Below are positions 18,064-26,376 of a DNA stretch of 32,553 nt, piece after piece. The DNA is from Hyphomicrobiales bacterium (lineage in GTDB: Bacteria; Pseudomonadota; Alphaproteobacteria; Rhizobiales; Rhizobiaceae), in NCBI GenBank assembly GCA_024225445.1, contig JAAEMP010000237.1, forward strand, positions 1 through 32,553, read 5' to 3'. Each line of letters opens with the position of its first letter. Position 1 is the first letter of the stretch. The position numbers were made by a program, and so were the translations under genes. The notes below the pieces were generated by a model. The model was not told the DNA's origin. It ran no database searches and worked only from the letters and a program-made list of their open reading frames with translations.

Positions 18064-21000
18064 CTGTACCGGCTATTTGCAGCGATCGGTGGTTTGATTG
18101 TGATTGGGCTTTATACAGCTCTGATCGCACCATATTTTATCGACTGGGGGTTTTATGAAGAGGATTTCGAGCGTGAGACTTCGCGCATTATTGGACAGAA
18201 AGTTGAAGTAACAGGTGATACGAAAGTGCGCCTGCTACCAATTCCTTCAATTACATTTGGTGGCCTTGCGATTGGAAAAAATCCTGACAATACGCCGATG
18301 ATGACCGTCGATCAGTTCGCTATGGACATTGAGTTGATGCCCTTGCTCAAGGGTGTGGCAAAAATTGTGCAATTGAAACTGGTGCGCCCTAAACTAAATT
18401 TGCATGTCAACGAATCTGGTGCAATTGCATGGATTGACAGGCAAAAAGTTTTAGTTGACCCGGAACAGATCAAACTGGAAAATTTTACTATTTCCAACGG
18501 TGAGATCAACGTTCATGGTTTGACTGGCGGTCGTACACTGTCTCTGGAACAACTGGATGGTCGCATCAGTGCCAAATCCCTGTTTGGTCCCTGGCGCATC
18601 GATGTTGGTGGCTATGTGGGAAACAAGCGAGTGCGGTTGGACATTGATACCGGGCACTTGCAAGATGATGGCTCGATAAGAATAAAACTGTTAGCGAATA
18701 GAGCCGATCTGCCTTACAGACTTTCATTAGACGGTCCTGTGCAGTTTAGCGAAGGGCTTTTGCGCTGGAATGGTGCATATAAACTAGACGTGCCCGATGA
18801 TGACGCAGGTAATGCCAGCCGGCACCTGCCTATTTTTTCACAAGGGGACTTTGATTTTACCCCACACCGTATCGATGTACCGCAGTTCAGACTGGAAGTT
18901 GGGGACCGGGAAGATCCTTACACGATAAATGGAACCGGCGTTGTCAACATTAGCGATGATATCAAATTCAATATCAAGGCCGACGGCAGGCAGATTGATC
19001 TCGACAGGATCGGCAAAAACGACGGGGCTGAAAGTAGAAATGGAGGATTGGATCTCGAACAGCGATTGGGTGTAATGCGTTCGATTATTGAAAAGATTCC
19101 GGTACCACCAGCGCAGGGGATAATTGATTTGGCATTACCTGCAATTGTAGCAGGTGATACACTTATTCGCGATGTGACTGCCAAAGTATCGCCTGACTTT
19201 GATGGCTGGAATATTCAACATCTTGGAGCAACTCTTCCGGGCAATACCAAATTTGAAGCTAATGGGAAGGTTGGACTCGGTCAGGATTTTGGATTTAGCG
19301 GTCATATGCTGGTTGCATCCAATCAGCCAACCGGATTGGCGACCTGGCTCGGTAAACGCAATAATCCTTTTATTCGAAAATTGCATTCTGCTGGTTTTGC
19401 TGCCGATGTAGTGATTTCAGACAACCAAACCAGTCTGGATAATCTGGAACTGGTATTGGATGCCGCTATATTGAGGGGAAAGTTGCAACGCCTGGCCAGC
19501 AAGAACGGCAGAGCGGCGGTGGTTGTCGGGCTGGAAGGTGAACAGATTAATCTCGATGATCTCAGGGCGATATTTTCACTTATCGCCGAAGATGACTCAA
19601 ACGCAATCGCCAATCACGATCTTGATATTAGCCTGAAAGCAGGGAAATTGAACGGTTTTGACATCACAGCAGAAAATGTCGAGGCGCGGTTTCGAATTTT
19701 TGGAGGGTCGGTATCCGTTGAAAAACTAAATGCATCAAATTTCTTTGGCGCTTCCCTTGCCAGTTCCGGGCGGATTGATAATTTGTTAAACCGGCCCAAC
19801 GGTCAGTTTAATCTGGCAATCAAAGCGGAAAAACCGGCACGTTTGTTAGCATTTATTCAGTCGCAATTGCCAGAGAACGAGTATATCAGAAATCTGGCTC
19901 AATCCCCCGCTTTGGCTGAGAATCTTGATTTGGAATTTGTAATAAATGCCCGCTCTTCGAGTGATAAACAGATTAATGGCTCAAAGGGGCAAGTGTTTAT
20001 TCGTGGAGAGATGGGCGGAACCCAAATTGAAATAGAGACTGAATTTCAGGGGCTAATCGGTGAACTGAGTGCGCTCAAAATGGATGTCATCCAGACATTG
20101 GAAAATGCTGATCCGGCAACGCTGCTGATGCAGCTCAACCTGCCGGTATTACCTGTTGATGTTTCCGGGCCATTGAAAATTACCGGAACATTTGGAGGGG
20201 ATCCCAGAAAAGGCTTTAACGGTTATTTGTCAGCGCAATTGTCTGACAGCAAAATCAAAACTGAAGGAATGGCATATCTGACTGGCAAAAATGCCGGAAA
20301 TGCCAGATTCAAGATTACCCAAAGTAGTCAGGATATTGTTCCAATGCTGGTTCTTGCCGGAGTTGGTTTGCCGTCGCTGACATTTAGTGGTGAAGCAATT
20401 CCCACTTCATTTACCGGAAGTATCGAGCTGAAAAACAACAAGATATTTCTGCGTGACGGTGCCGGGCAGATTAATGGGCGGGAGTTTGAAATAGATTTGG
20501 AGTTCACAAAAAACGCTACCTCTAATCATCATGTCACAGGGCAAGTGACGGCGACAAGTATCGATTTATCTTTGCTTGCCGGTATTGCATTCACCAGCCG
20601 CGGATCTGATGGTATTGAGCCTGTTAACGGTTGGAATGAAACCAGTTTCAGCCAGGCTGTATTACGGGGACTGGATGGTGAGATTGATTTGAAAGTAGAC
20701 AGTTCAGATTTTGGGCTGGGTGATACCGCAAAAAATATTACAGGAAAATTGGCGCTGGTTGATGGTTCCATAAACCTGAACGGTATTAAGGGTAAATGGC
20801 TGAACGGGGCATTTAATGCCAATCTTTCGCTAACAAATGCAGAAGGAATTGGTACGCTGAGCACTCAATTCAGGTTTGAGGGCATTGATGCAAGTTCAGT
20901 TTCAAGGGCATTAAATACTGCAGAATTTGTTACGGGCGAAGTTGATATTTTGGGTGATCTGGAAGGCAGTGGGCGTAGCCCCGCAGCAATTGTTTCCTCT

Positions 21001-22053
21001 CTTACGGGCAGCGGTACGATTGAGCTGGAAGATATCATGATATCGGGTATCAATACTTCACCTTTGAAGCATGTATTTGAGGCAGCAGACCAGGAAGAAT
21101 TTGAAATTCTGGATGAAAATGTTCTACCTGTATTAACCCAGGTGATTGATGATGGATCGGTTGAGATTCCAGTTGTTTCAATTCCTTATGTTGTGGCCGT
21201 GGGTAAATTGCGTGCCCGAAATATTTCGATTGATGCGGTAGAAACTGATATGGTTGCGGCAGTCGAATTTGATATCAAGAACAGTAACGTAAAGTCAGAG
21301 CTTTCTGTATTATTTGATCCAGGTATTGAATGGGTTGATGGTGTTGATCCACAGATTGTCATGTCGTGGAATGGAGACATCAAGTCACCTGAACGCAGCA
21401 TCGATGTGCAACCACTTTCAGGGTTTTTGTCACTCAGGAATTTTGAGCGTGAACAACGAAGAGTAGATTTGTTGCAAGCATCGATCGTCGAAAAGCAACG
21501 TTTGCGCCGTGACATTATCGTCACCAATGCACGAGTGCGTTACCGTCAGCGACTGCGGGAGGAGGAATTGCGGCGTCAGCGGCAGGCATTTCTGGCACGT
21601 GAAGAAACAATGTTACGCGAACAGGCAGCCGAGCGTCATTATCGTCTGCTGGTACTGGAACGTATTGAACGCGAAGAAAGAATACGCAGGGAAGAAGAAG
21701 CAGAGCGTTTGCGTCTGGAAGAGGGAGCACGTATCAAAGCCGAAAAGCAACGACTGGAAGAGGAGGCAAGGGCCGCTGCTGATGCGGAGAAAAAGCGACT
21801 GGAGGAAGCGGCAGCTATTGCGGCCGAAGCCAAGCAAAGCTCCATTGAAGCGGAAATTTTGCGTTTGTTGGATGAAGCCAGCCGGGGCGAAGAAGCGAGA
21901 AAAATTCAGAAGCAGCTGGATCTAGGAAAGCCGGATGAATTTGATATCGCACCCAAGCCTGTTCAACCGAAAAAAGTGAAGAAGCCGAGAATCTCAGTCA
22001 GACGGGTTAAAAGGACCTTCAGACAGTTGGAACCTACTTTTGAAAGCCGGTAA
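18064..22053 (+). CDS. AsmA-family protein with long C-terminal coiled coil
   Basis: AsmA-like proteins are inner-membrane-anchored, mostly periplasmic proteins of the bridge-like lipid-transfer class, linked to outer-membrane lipid homeostasis. The protein has about 1329 residues, far longer than E. coli AsmA (617). The N terminus has one membrane helix (LYRLFAAIGGLIVIGLYTAL), followed by IAPYFIDW, the AsmA signature region ETSRIIGQKVEVTGDTKVRL and LPIPSITFGGLAIG. The middle is beta-rich repeat sequence. A second AsmA_2-like region includes SLTGSGTIELEDIMISGIN. The last 205 residues are almost all Glu/Arg/Lys/Ala coiled coil, then a Pro/Lys-rich end. Start: codons before TTG 18094 read TLYRLFAAIGG in frame and complete the membrane helix. 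I therefore infer a CTG start at 18064 with AAAAGGA upstream; TTG 18094 would cut the helix. It is convergent with the LacI-family gene. Confidence 0.88.
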   Translation: MYRLFAAIGGLIVIGLYTALIAPYFIDWGFYEEDFERETSRIIGQKVEVTGDTKVRLLPIPSITFGGLAIGKNPDNTPMMTVDQFAMDIELMPLLKGVAKIVQLKLVRPKLNLHVNESGAIAWIDRQKVLVDPEQIKLENFTISNGEINVHGLTGGRTLSLEQLDGRISAKSLFGPWRIDVGGYVGNKRVRLDIDTGHLQDDGSIRIKLLANRADLPYRLSLDGPVQFSEGLLRWNGAYKLDVPDDDAGNASRHLPIFSQGDFDFTPHRIDVPQFRLEVGDREDPYTINGTGVVNISDDIKFNIKADGRQIDLDRIGKNDGAESRNGGLDLEQRLGVMRSIIEKIPVPPAQGIIDLALPAIVAGDTLIRDVTAKVSPDFDGWNIQHLGATLPGNTKFEANGKVGLGQDFGFSGHMLVASNQPTGLATWLGKRNNPFIRKLHSAGFAADVVISDNQTSLDNLELVLDAAILRGKLQRLASKNGRAAVVVGLEGEQINLDDLRAIFSLIAEDDSNAIANHDLDISLKAGKLNGFDITAENVEARFRIFGGSVSVEKLNASNFFGASLASSGRIDNLLNRPNGQFNLAIKAEKPARLLAFIQSQLPENEYIRNLAQSPALAENLDLEFVINARSSSDKQINGSKGQVFIRGEMGGTQIEIETEFQGLIGELSALKMDVIQTLENADPATLLMQLNLPVLPVDVSGPLKITGTFGGDPRKGFNGYLSAQLSDSKIKTEGMAYLTGKNAGNARFKITQSSQDIVPMLVLAGVGLPSLTFSGEAIPTSFTGSIELKNNKIFLRDGAGQINGREFEIDLEFTKNATSNHHVTGQVTATSIDLSLLAGIAFTSRGSDGIEPVNGWNETSFSQAVLRGLDGEIDLKVDSSDFGLGDTAKNITGKLALVDGSINLNGIKGKWLNGAFNANLSLTNAEGIGTLSTQFRFEGIDASSVSRALNTAEFVTGEVDILGDLEGSGRSPAAIVSSLTGSGTIELEDIMISGINTSPLKHVFEAADQEEFEILDENVLPVLTQVIDDGSVEIPVVSIPYVVAVGKLRARNISIDAVETDMVAAVEFDIKNSNVKSELSVLFDPGIEWVDGVDPQIVMSWNGDIKSPERSIDVQPLSGFLSLRNFEREQRRVDLLQASIVEKQRLRRDIIVTNARVRYRQRLREEELRRQRQAFLAREETMLREQAAERHYRLLVLERIEREERIRREEEAERLRLEEGARIKAEKQRLEEEARAAADAEKKRLEEAAAIAAEAKQSSIEAEILRLLDEASRGEEARKIQKQLDLGKPDEFDIAPKPVQPKKVKKPRISVRRVKRTFRQLEPTFESR

Positions 22054-22146
22054 ATTTGGCGACCTGATTTGAATTGTTATTTGATAATTGAGAGGGCCAG
22101 ATTAACGAGAAACACACACCCCAGGCAAAAGATGCAGACTGAATAT

Positions 22147-23181
22147 TTATTTTCGAATGTCCCTGACCGATGCGCGTTCCATTATTTTTGTGGGTACCAG
22201 TATGCGTTTTCGTTCCTTTCCCCTGTTCCCTATCAATTCCAGACATAGTGCTTCAGCTGATTCATTTCCGATACGTCGGGCGGGCATTCGCAAAGTTGTC
22301 AAAGCAGGCTCCATAAAAGCTGATCCACGAAAATCACCAATTCCAATAATCGAAATATCTTCGGGAACCTTGATGTTTACATTCTGACAGGCATAAATTG
22401 CACCTTGGGCAATAATATCATTGCCGCATACCAGGGCACTTGGCGGATTTGTCTCAAGCAGGTTTTTTACTACCTGTTTTGCGGCCCCGATGTCGTATGG
22501 TGCTTCCAGCATTCGGTGTTTTGAAATATCGGTTCCTGATTTTTCCAGAGCCGTTAGGGAACCATGCAAGCGATCATGGGCGCGGTCATTTGAACTGGTA
22601 GGCGGAAACAGCAGAGCGATGTCGCGGTGACCTCGTTCAATCAGGTATTTTGTCACCCGGTATCCGGCATCAAAATTGTTGGCGCCGATGCAGTCCAATG
22701 AGCAGTCATCCCGGTAATTCCATATTGCAACGGCTGGGACATTTCTTATGGCCAACATTTCAATGGGTGCTTTTTCATGGTCGAAACCAATCAATGCGAT
22801 GCCATCAATGCGACGTTCGAGCAGGGAACGGATGATGTCGACTTCAAGGGATAAATCATATCCATGAGCAGCGATCAGCAAGGTACGATCATGTTCACGC
22901 AATTTGGTGGCAAATGCTTCGATTAATTCCGCAAATATGGCGTTATCAATTGTCGGAACGACCAGGCCGATGGTTCCAGAGAACCGGTTGTGCAATGTTC
23001 CTGCCATCCGGTCACGGATATAACCCAGATCAGATGCAGCTTTTTCAATGCGGTTTCTGGTTGCTATTTTGACCATCTTTGGAGAATTGAAGTAACGCGA
23101 AACAGTTGCCGGTGCCACGCCTGCACGACGTGCCACTTCAACAATTCCGGGTGCTCCTTTTCTTGATCTGGTGCGCTTCAT
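22147..23181 (-). CDS. LacI-family transcriptional regulator
   Basis: This 344-residue DNA-binding protein has the LacI helix-turn-helix at the N terminus (GIVEVARRAGVAPATVSRYF, then the hinge-side NSPKMV) and a periplasmic-binding-protein-like effector domain. The latter begins GTIGLVVPTIDNAIFAEL and continues with PSALVCGNDIIAQGA and DISIIGIGDF. It is divergent from the tctABC and dehydrogenase/ligase genes and very probably controls them in response to their substrate. The frame continues upstream to ATG 23259, but that start would place the likely operator (23233-23246) inside the coding region. MKRTRSRKGAPGIVEV at 23181 is the normal family start. Local repression with relief by the transported substrate is the simplest reading. 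The effector is not known. Confidence 0.93.
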   Translation of the reverse strand: MKRTRSRKGAPGIVEVARRAGVAPATVSRYFNSPKMVKIATRNRIEKAASDLGYIRDRMAGTLHNRFSGTIGLVVPTIDNAIFAELIEAFATKLREHDRTLLIAAHGYDLSLEVDIIRSLLERRIDGIALIGFDHEKAPIEMLAIRNVPAVAIWNYRDDCSLDCIGANNFDAGYRVTKYLIERGHRDIALLFPPTSSNDRAHDRLHGSLTALEKSGTDISKHRMLEAPYDIGAAKQVVKNLLETNPPSALVCGNDIIAQGAIYACQNVNIKVPEDISIIGIGDFRGSAFMEPALTTLRMPARRIGNESAEALCLELIGNRGKERKRILVPTKIMERASVRDIRK

Positions 23182-23232
23182 AGGGGTATCTTGTTGTAAA
23201 AATTGAACTATTCCTTCTATTAAGGCACAAAA

Positions 23233-23246
23233 TGAAAACGTTTGCA
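23233..23246. promoter_or_regulatory. LacI-type operator TGAAAACGTTTGCA
   Basis: TGAAAACGTTTGCA is a 14-base near-palindrome centred on CG with one mismatch between arms (TGAAAACG against TGCAAACG). It matches the general LacI-family pattern of AAACGTTT with outer TGxA. It lies 52 bases from the regulator start and 77 bases from the tctA start, and it overlaps a possible -35 box of the transporter operon. Confidence 0.75.
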
Positions 23247-23269
23247 TTTTTATTTTCATTAATTACTAT
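23242..23269 (+). promoter_or_regulatory. Possible promoter of the tctABC operon
   Basis: TTGCAT (23242-23247) and TACTAT (23264-23269), with 16 bases between, form a modest sigma-70-like promoter. The -35 box lies inside the operator, which would let the regulator block polymerase directly. Confidence 0.35.
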
Positions 23270-23322
23270 TTTTGTTCGAGTGAAAATTGGGTGATGCGAA
23301 CCCTAGTGGAGAGCAAGCAGGC

Positions 23323-24846
23323 ATGGAGTTTCTGCACTATTTTGGCGGTGTTTTTGAGCCGGTAGCTTTGTTACTGCTTCTGGGCGGTACAATCGGTGGG
23401 CTTATTCTTGGTGCAACTCCAGGCCTCTCTCCAACTATGGCCGTGGCTTTACTCATTCCGTTCACATTTCATCTTTCCGCAACGCAGGGGCTGATATTGT
23501 TGGGAGCGGCATATACCTCCACTGTCGCCGGCGGAGCAGTCAGTGCGATATTACTGAATATACCCGGAGCCCCAGCTAATATTGCGACCGCTTTGGATGG
23601 CAATGAGATGGCCCGCAAGGGGCAAGGCGCCAGAGCTTTGCAATTGTCCTTTCTAGCGTCAGGAGTGGGCGGGGTGATAGGAGTACTATTACTGATATTC
23701 CTGACGCCGGTACTTGCTCAATGGGCTTTGAAATTTGGACCCTCACACCTGTTCTGGATCGCTATTCTGGGTGTGACGGTGATCGGGTCGCTGGATTCAA
23801 AATCGTTTGTCAAGGGATTGTTGTCAGGTTGTATCGGCCTTTGGCTGTCAATGATTGGATATGATGAAATCCTGGGTACTGAGCGATTTATTTTCACCGA
23901 CGCTCTGACTGGAGGAATTCATATCATACCTGCTTTGATCGGCTTGTTCGCAATTCCACAAGTTATGGAAATGTTCTCAAAGGGACGATCAACGGCAAAT
24001 GTGAATGCGATCAGCGTTCCTAAATATTCGCTGAGCCAATCAATAAAAGAACTATTGGATTCCATTCGTTCACTATCGATTGGAACGGTAGTGGGCTCAG
24101 TTATAGGTCTTATTCCGGGTGTGGGAGGACAGATATCCGGTTTGGTTGCCTATGATCAGGCACGAAAATTTTCACCGATGCGAGAAAAATTCGGAACCGG
24201 ACACGCGGAAGGAATTATCGCAGCAGAATCAGCAAATAACGCGATGGTGGGGCCTTCTCTTATTCCCTTGCTTACTCTCTCCATTCCCGGCAGTCCCACT
24301 GCAGCAGTGCTGCTTGGTGGTTTGCTTATTCATGGAATTTTTCCAGGCTCCGATATTTTTGACAAACACCCGCAGGTTGTCTGGACCTTTATCAATTCGA
24401 TGCTTATCGGCCAAATATTGATGGTGATATTTGGAATATATACGGCAGCCTGGGCTGCGCGAATTGCAAAAGCACCTGCACCAATCATGGCGGCCGGGGT
24501 TTTAGTACTGGCGGTGTTCGGTTCCTATTCAGTGCAGCAATCGATGGGTGATGTTCATATTATGCTGGTGTTGGGCATCGGAATGTTTTTGTTGGAGAAA
24601 TTCGGTTTCTCAGCCGCACCACTGGTATTGGGCTTGATATTAGGCCCATTGGCAGGCGATTATTTTACCAATGGCTCGATGATAGCCGCCGCACAAAACG
24701 GCCCGTGGGTTTATTTCTTTACCGGTGGCCTGAATATTTTGTTGATATCGCTGGTTTCTTTGTCGATTGGTTATTCGTTCTGGAACAATATGCTTCAAAA
24801 GCGTGATCCCGTGCCTGAAAAAGCAGGTCAGGAGCCAGGCCAATGA
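23323..24846 (+). CDS. tctA: Tripartite tricarboxylate transporter, large membrane subunit TctA
   Basis: TctA is the main permease of TTT transporters, which import carboxylates captured by a periplasmic TctC protein. The 507-residue protein is highly hydrophobic and shows the internal duplication typical of the family. The first half has GATPGLSPTMAVALLIPFTF. The second has GLIPGVGGQISGLVAYDQAR, then HAEGIIAAESANNAMVG and LLTLSIPGSPTAAVLLGGL. I chose ATG 23323 because MEFLHYFGGVF is the family start and GGAGAG lies 9 bases upstream; TTG 23287 is in frame but poor. The stop overlaps the tctB start by four bases (ATGA), so the two are translationally coupled. It is the first gene of the operon divergent from the LacI-family gene. 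Confidence 0.96.
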   Translation: MEFLHYFGGVFEPVALLLLLGGTIGGLILGATPGLSPTMAVALLIPFTFHLSATQGLILLGAAYTSTVAGGAVSAILLNIPGAPANIATALDGNEMARKGQGARALQLSFLASGVGGVIGVLLLIFLTPVLAQWALKFGPSHLFWIAILGVTVIGSLDSKSFVKGLLSGCIGLWLSMIGYDEILGTERFIFTDALTGGIHIIPALIGLFAIPQVMEMFSKGRSTANVNAISVPKYSLSQSIKELLDSIRSLSIGTVVGSVIGLIPGVGGQISGLVAYDQARKFSPMREKFGTGHAEGIIAAESANNAMVGPSLIPLLTLSIPGSPTAAVLLGGLLIHGIFPGSDIFDKHPQVVWTFINSMLIGQILMVIFGIYTAAWAARIAKAPAPIMAAGVLVLAVFGSYSVQQSMGDVHIMLVLGIGMFLLEKFGFSAAPLVLGLILGPLAGDYFTNGSMIAAAQNGPWVYFFTGGLNILLISLVSLSIGYSFWNNMLQKRDPVPEKAGQEPGQ

Positions 24847-25304
24847 ATATGACGCGTTTTCAACATCTCATACCAGCCGGGATAATCTTTGTTCTGTCAG
24901 CCATTGTCACCTGGCTGAGTTTCACAGAGGAACCGGCTGAATCGTTTCTGTTTCCAAGGGCAATCTCGGTTTTTTTCATTGCATTGGCGGCGTGGAATCT
25001 GGTGCGTGCCGCCAGTGGCCTGTCAAGAGTCGGTGAGGGCATGTCTTCTAGCGTGATGAAAAATGTTTTCCCGGGCTTGCTGGTGATGATTGTGTTCGTA
25101 TTCTGGGCTGCAAAAGGCCTGGGCTTTTACCTGGCTTCATCACTCTCTTTTCTTGCAATTTATTCGCTTTATGATCCCGCTCCCTGGTCCAGCCCCAAAG
25201 CCTGGATCAAGCGGGTCATGATCACCGCGGCATTTATGGCCGTTGTCTATGGTCTCTTCACTCTGGTGCTTCAGGTACGGACGCCAAGGGGCTTATTTTT
25301 CTGA
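24843..25304 (+). CDS. tctB: Tripartite tricarboxylate transporter, small membrane subunit TctB
   Basis: TctB is the small membrane partner of TctA. The 153-residue protein has four hydrophobic segments, beginning LIPAGIIFVLSAIVTWLSF. The middle pair includes VFPGLLVMIVFVFWAAKGLG and FYLASSLSFLAIYSLY, and the last is VMITAAFMAVVYGLFTLVL. The C terminus, QVRTPRGLFF, resembles the LP-x-G-xF ending of TctB proteins. TctB sequences are poorly conserved, so the call depends on size, topology and position between tctA and tctC. It overlaps tctA by four bases and is followed by tctC after 38 bases. Confidence 0.93.
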   Translation: MNMTRFQHLIPAGIIFVLSAIVTWLSFTEEPAESFLFPRAISVFFIALAAWNLVRAASGLSRVGEGMSSSVMKNVFPGLLVMIVFVFWAAKGLGFYLASSLSFLAIYSLYDPAPWSSPKAWIKRVMITAAFMAVVYGLFTLVLQVRTPRGLFF

Positions 25305-25342
25305 ATTTTGATGTTCAGGCATTCCAAATGGGAGAAACATTT

Positions 25343-26314
25343 ATGAGAAAACTAGTCACCGTAGCAGCGTTGAGCGTTGCAATTACCGCTTTTGGTGTCT
25401 CAGCTTCACTGGCTGGAGACTATCCTGAGCGCCCGATTGGCGTTGCGGTATCGTATGGGGCAGGGGGTGCAACTGACTTTCAGGCCCGTATCGTGACCAT
25501 GGTTGCGGGAAACGCAGACATGCTTGGACAGCCAATCTATATTTTGAACAAGCCTGGTGCAGGCGGACGCAAGGGATGGAACTGGTTTGCAACCGAAGCA
25601 GAGGCTGATGGTTATACGATGTCAGCCTACAACGTTCCGCATTTTATTGCCCAGGGTATAAAAGGCGGTGTTAAATATAATGCAGATTCGTTCGAGCCAA
25701 TCGCAAACTGGGGTGCTGACCCGGCGGTCGTCATAGTTGGTAAAGATTCCCAATTCAACTCAATGGCTGATCTTGTGGATTTTGCCAAGGCAAATCCGGG
25801 TAAAACCACTACTTCGGGAGCTGGCCTGTTTGTGGGGCACCATATTGCCGCTTTACAGATTGAAAAAGCCTGTGCCTGCAAGATTGCTTATATTCCAACC
25901 AAGGGTGGCGGCGCCGCAGCGATGAAGGCTGTAATTGCCGGAGAAGTGATGGCGGGTATCAACAATTTGTCTGATGCATTCCGTGCACGCGAGGCCGGCA
26001 ATATTAAAATAATCGGCATTGCGGATCTTGAGCGTAATACAGAGTTTCTTCCTGACGTACCGACTTTAAAAGAAGCTGGTTTTGATGTGGATAATTCTTC
26101 TGTTAATTTTCGAGGATTGATGGTGCCTAAGGGAACACCTCAGGCAATTATAGATAAACTGGCTGCTCAGGTGCCACTAATGTTTAACCACAAGCGTGTT
26201 ATCAAGCGCATGAAAGCAGGCGGATCGCCTCTCAAGGTGATGGACCGGGCAAGCGTGTTGGCGATGTGGGCTGAGCGCAAGAGTGCTTTGTCAGAGCTGC
26301 TGAAAGGCCTTTAA
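25343..26314 (+). CDS. tctC: Tripartite tricarboxylate transporter substrate-binding protein TctC (Bug family)
   Basis: TctC/Bug proteins capture the ligand in the periplasm. The 323-residue precursor has a clear Sec signal peptide with cleavage after ASLA (residue 24). The mature protein begins DYPERPIGVAVSYGAGGATD, the usual Bug start including the ligand-loop GGATD, and later has NKPGAGGRKGW and the FLPDVPTLKEAGF stretch found near the C-terminal part of the family. ATG 25343 is chosen because GGGAGA lies 7 bases upstream and the signal peptide begins MRKLV; ATG 25328 would add five residues. Bug proteins bind many small carboxylates, so the ligand cannot be read from sequence. Context suggests a C2 sulfonate such as sulfoacetate, as inference only. 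Confidence 0.95.
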   Translation: MRKLVTVAALSVAITAFGVSASLAGDYPERPIGVAVSYGAGGATDFQARIVTMVAGNADMLGQPIYILNKPGAGGRKGWNWFATEAEADGYTMSAYNVPHFIAQGIKGGVKYNADSFEPIANWGADPAVVIVGKDSQFNSMADLVDFAKANPGKTTTSGAGLFVGHHIAALQIEKACACKIAYIPTKGGGAAAMKAVIAGEVMAGINNLSDAFRAREAGNIKIIGIADLERNTEFLPDVPTLKEAGFDVDNSSVNFRGLMVPKGTPQAIIDKLAAQVPLMFNHKRVIKRMKAGGSPLKVMDRASVLAMWAERKSALSELLKGL

Positions 26315-26326
26315 CGAATTAACTAT

Positions 26327-26353
26327 CAGGAGTGGGGTATTGCTCCACTCCTG
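26327..26353 (+). terminator. Strong hairpin between tctC and the dehydrogenase gene (attenuator or RNA-stability element)
   Basis: CAGGAGTGGGG (26327-26337) pairs with CTCCACTCCTG (26343-26353): 11 base pairs with one G-U and a 5-base loop, TATTG. TTTGTCTTAA follows. The T-tract is imperfect, so this is probably a partial terminator or a 3' stabiliser that gives more binding protein than enzyme, rather than a complete stop. Confidence 0.65.
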
Positions 26354-26376
26354 TTTGTCTTAATCTGGAAATATCC

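Noticed and set aside
21186-21845. Several Ser/Arg-rich minus-strand frames opposite the AsmA-family tail
   Set aside because: They are mirror frames of the Glu/Arg repeat codons of the coiled coil, with no independent start signals.
23182-23259. N-terminal extension of the LacI-family regulator to ATG 23259
   Set aside because: It would put the operator inside the gene and add 26 residues before the helix-turn-helix, unlike the family.
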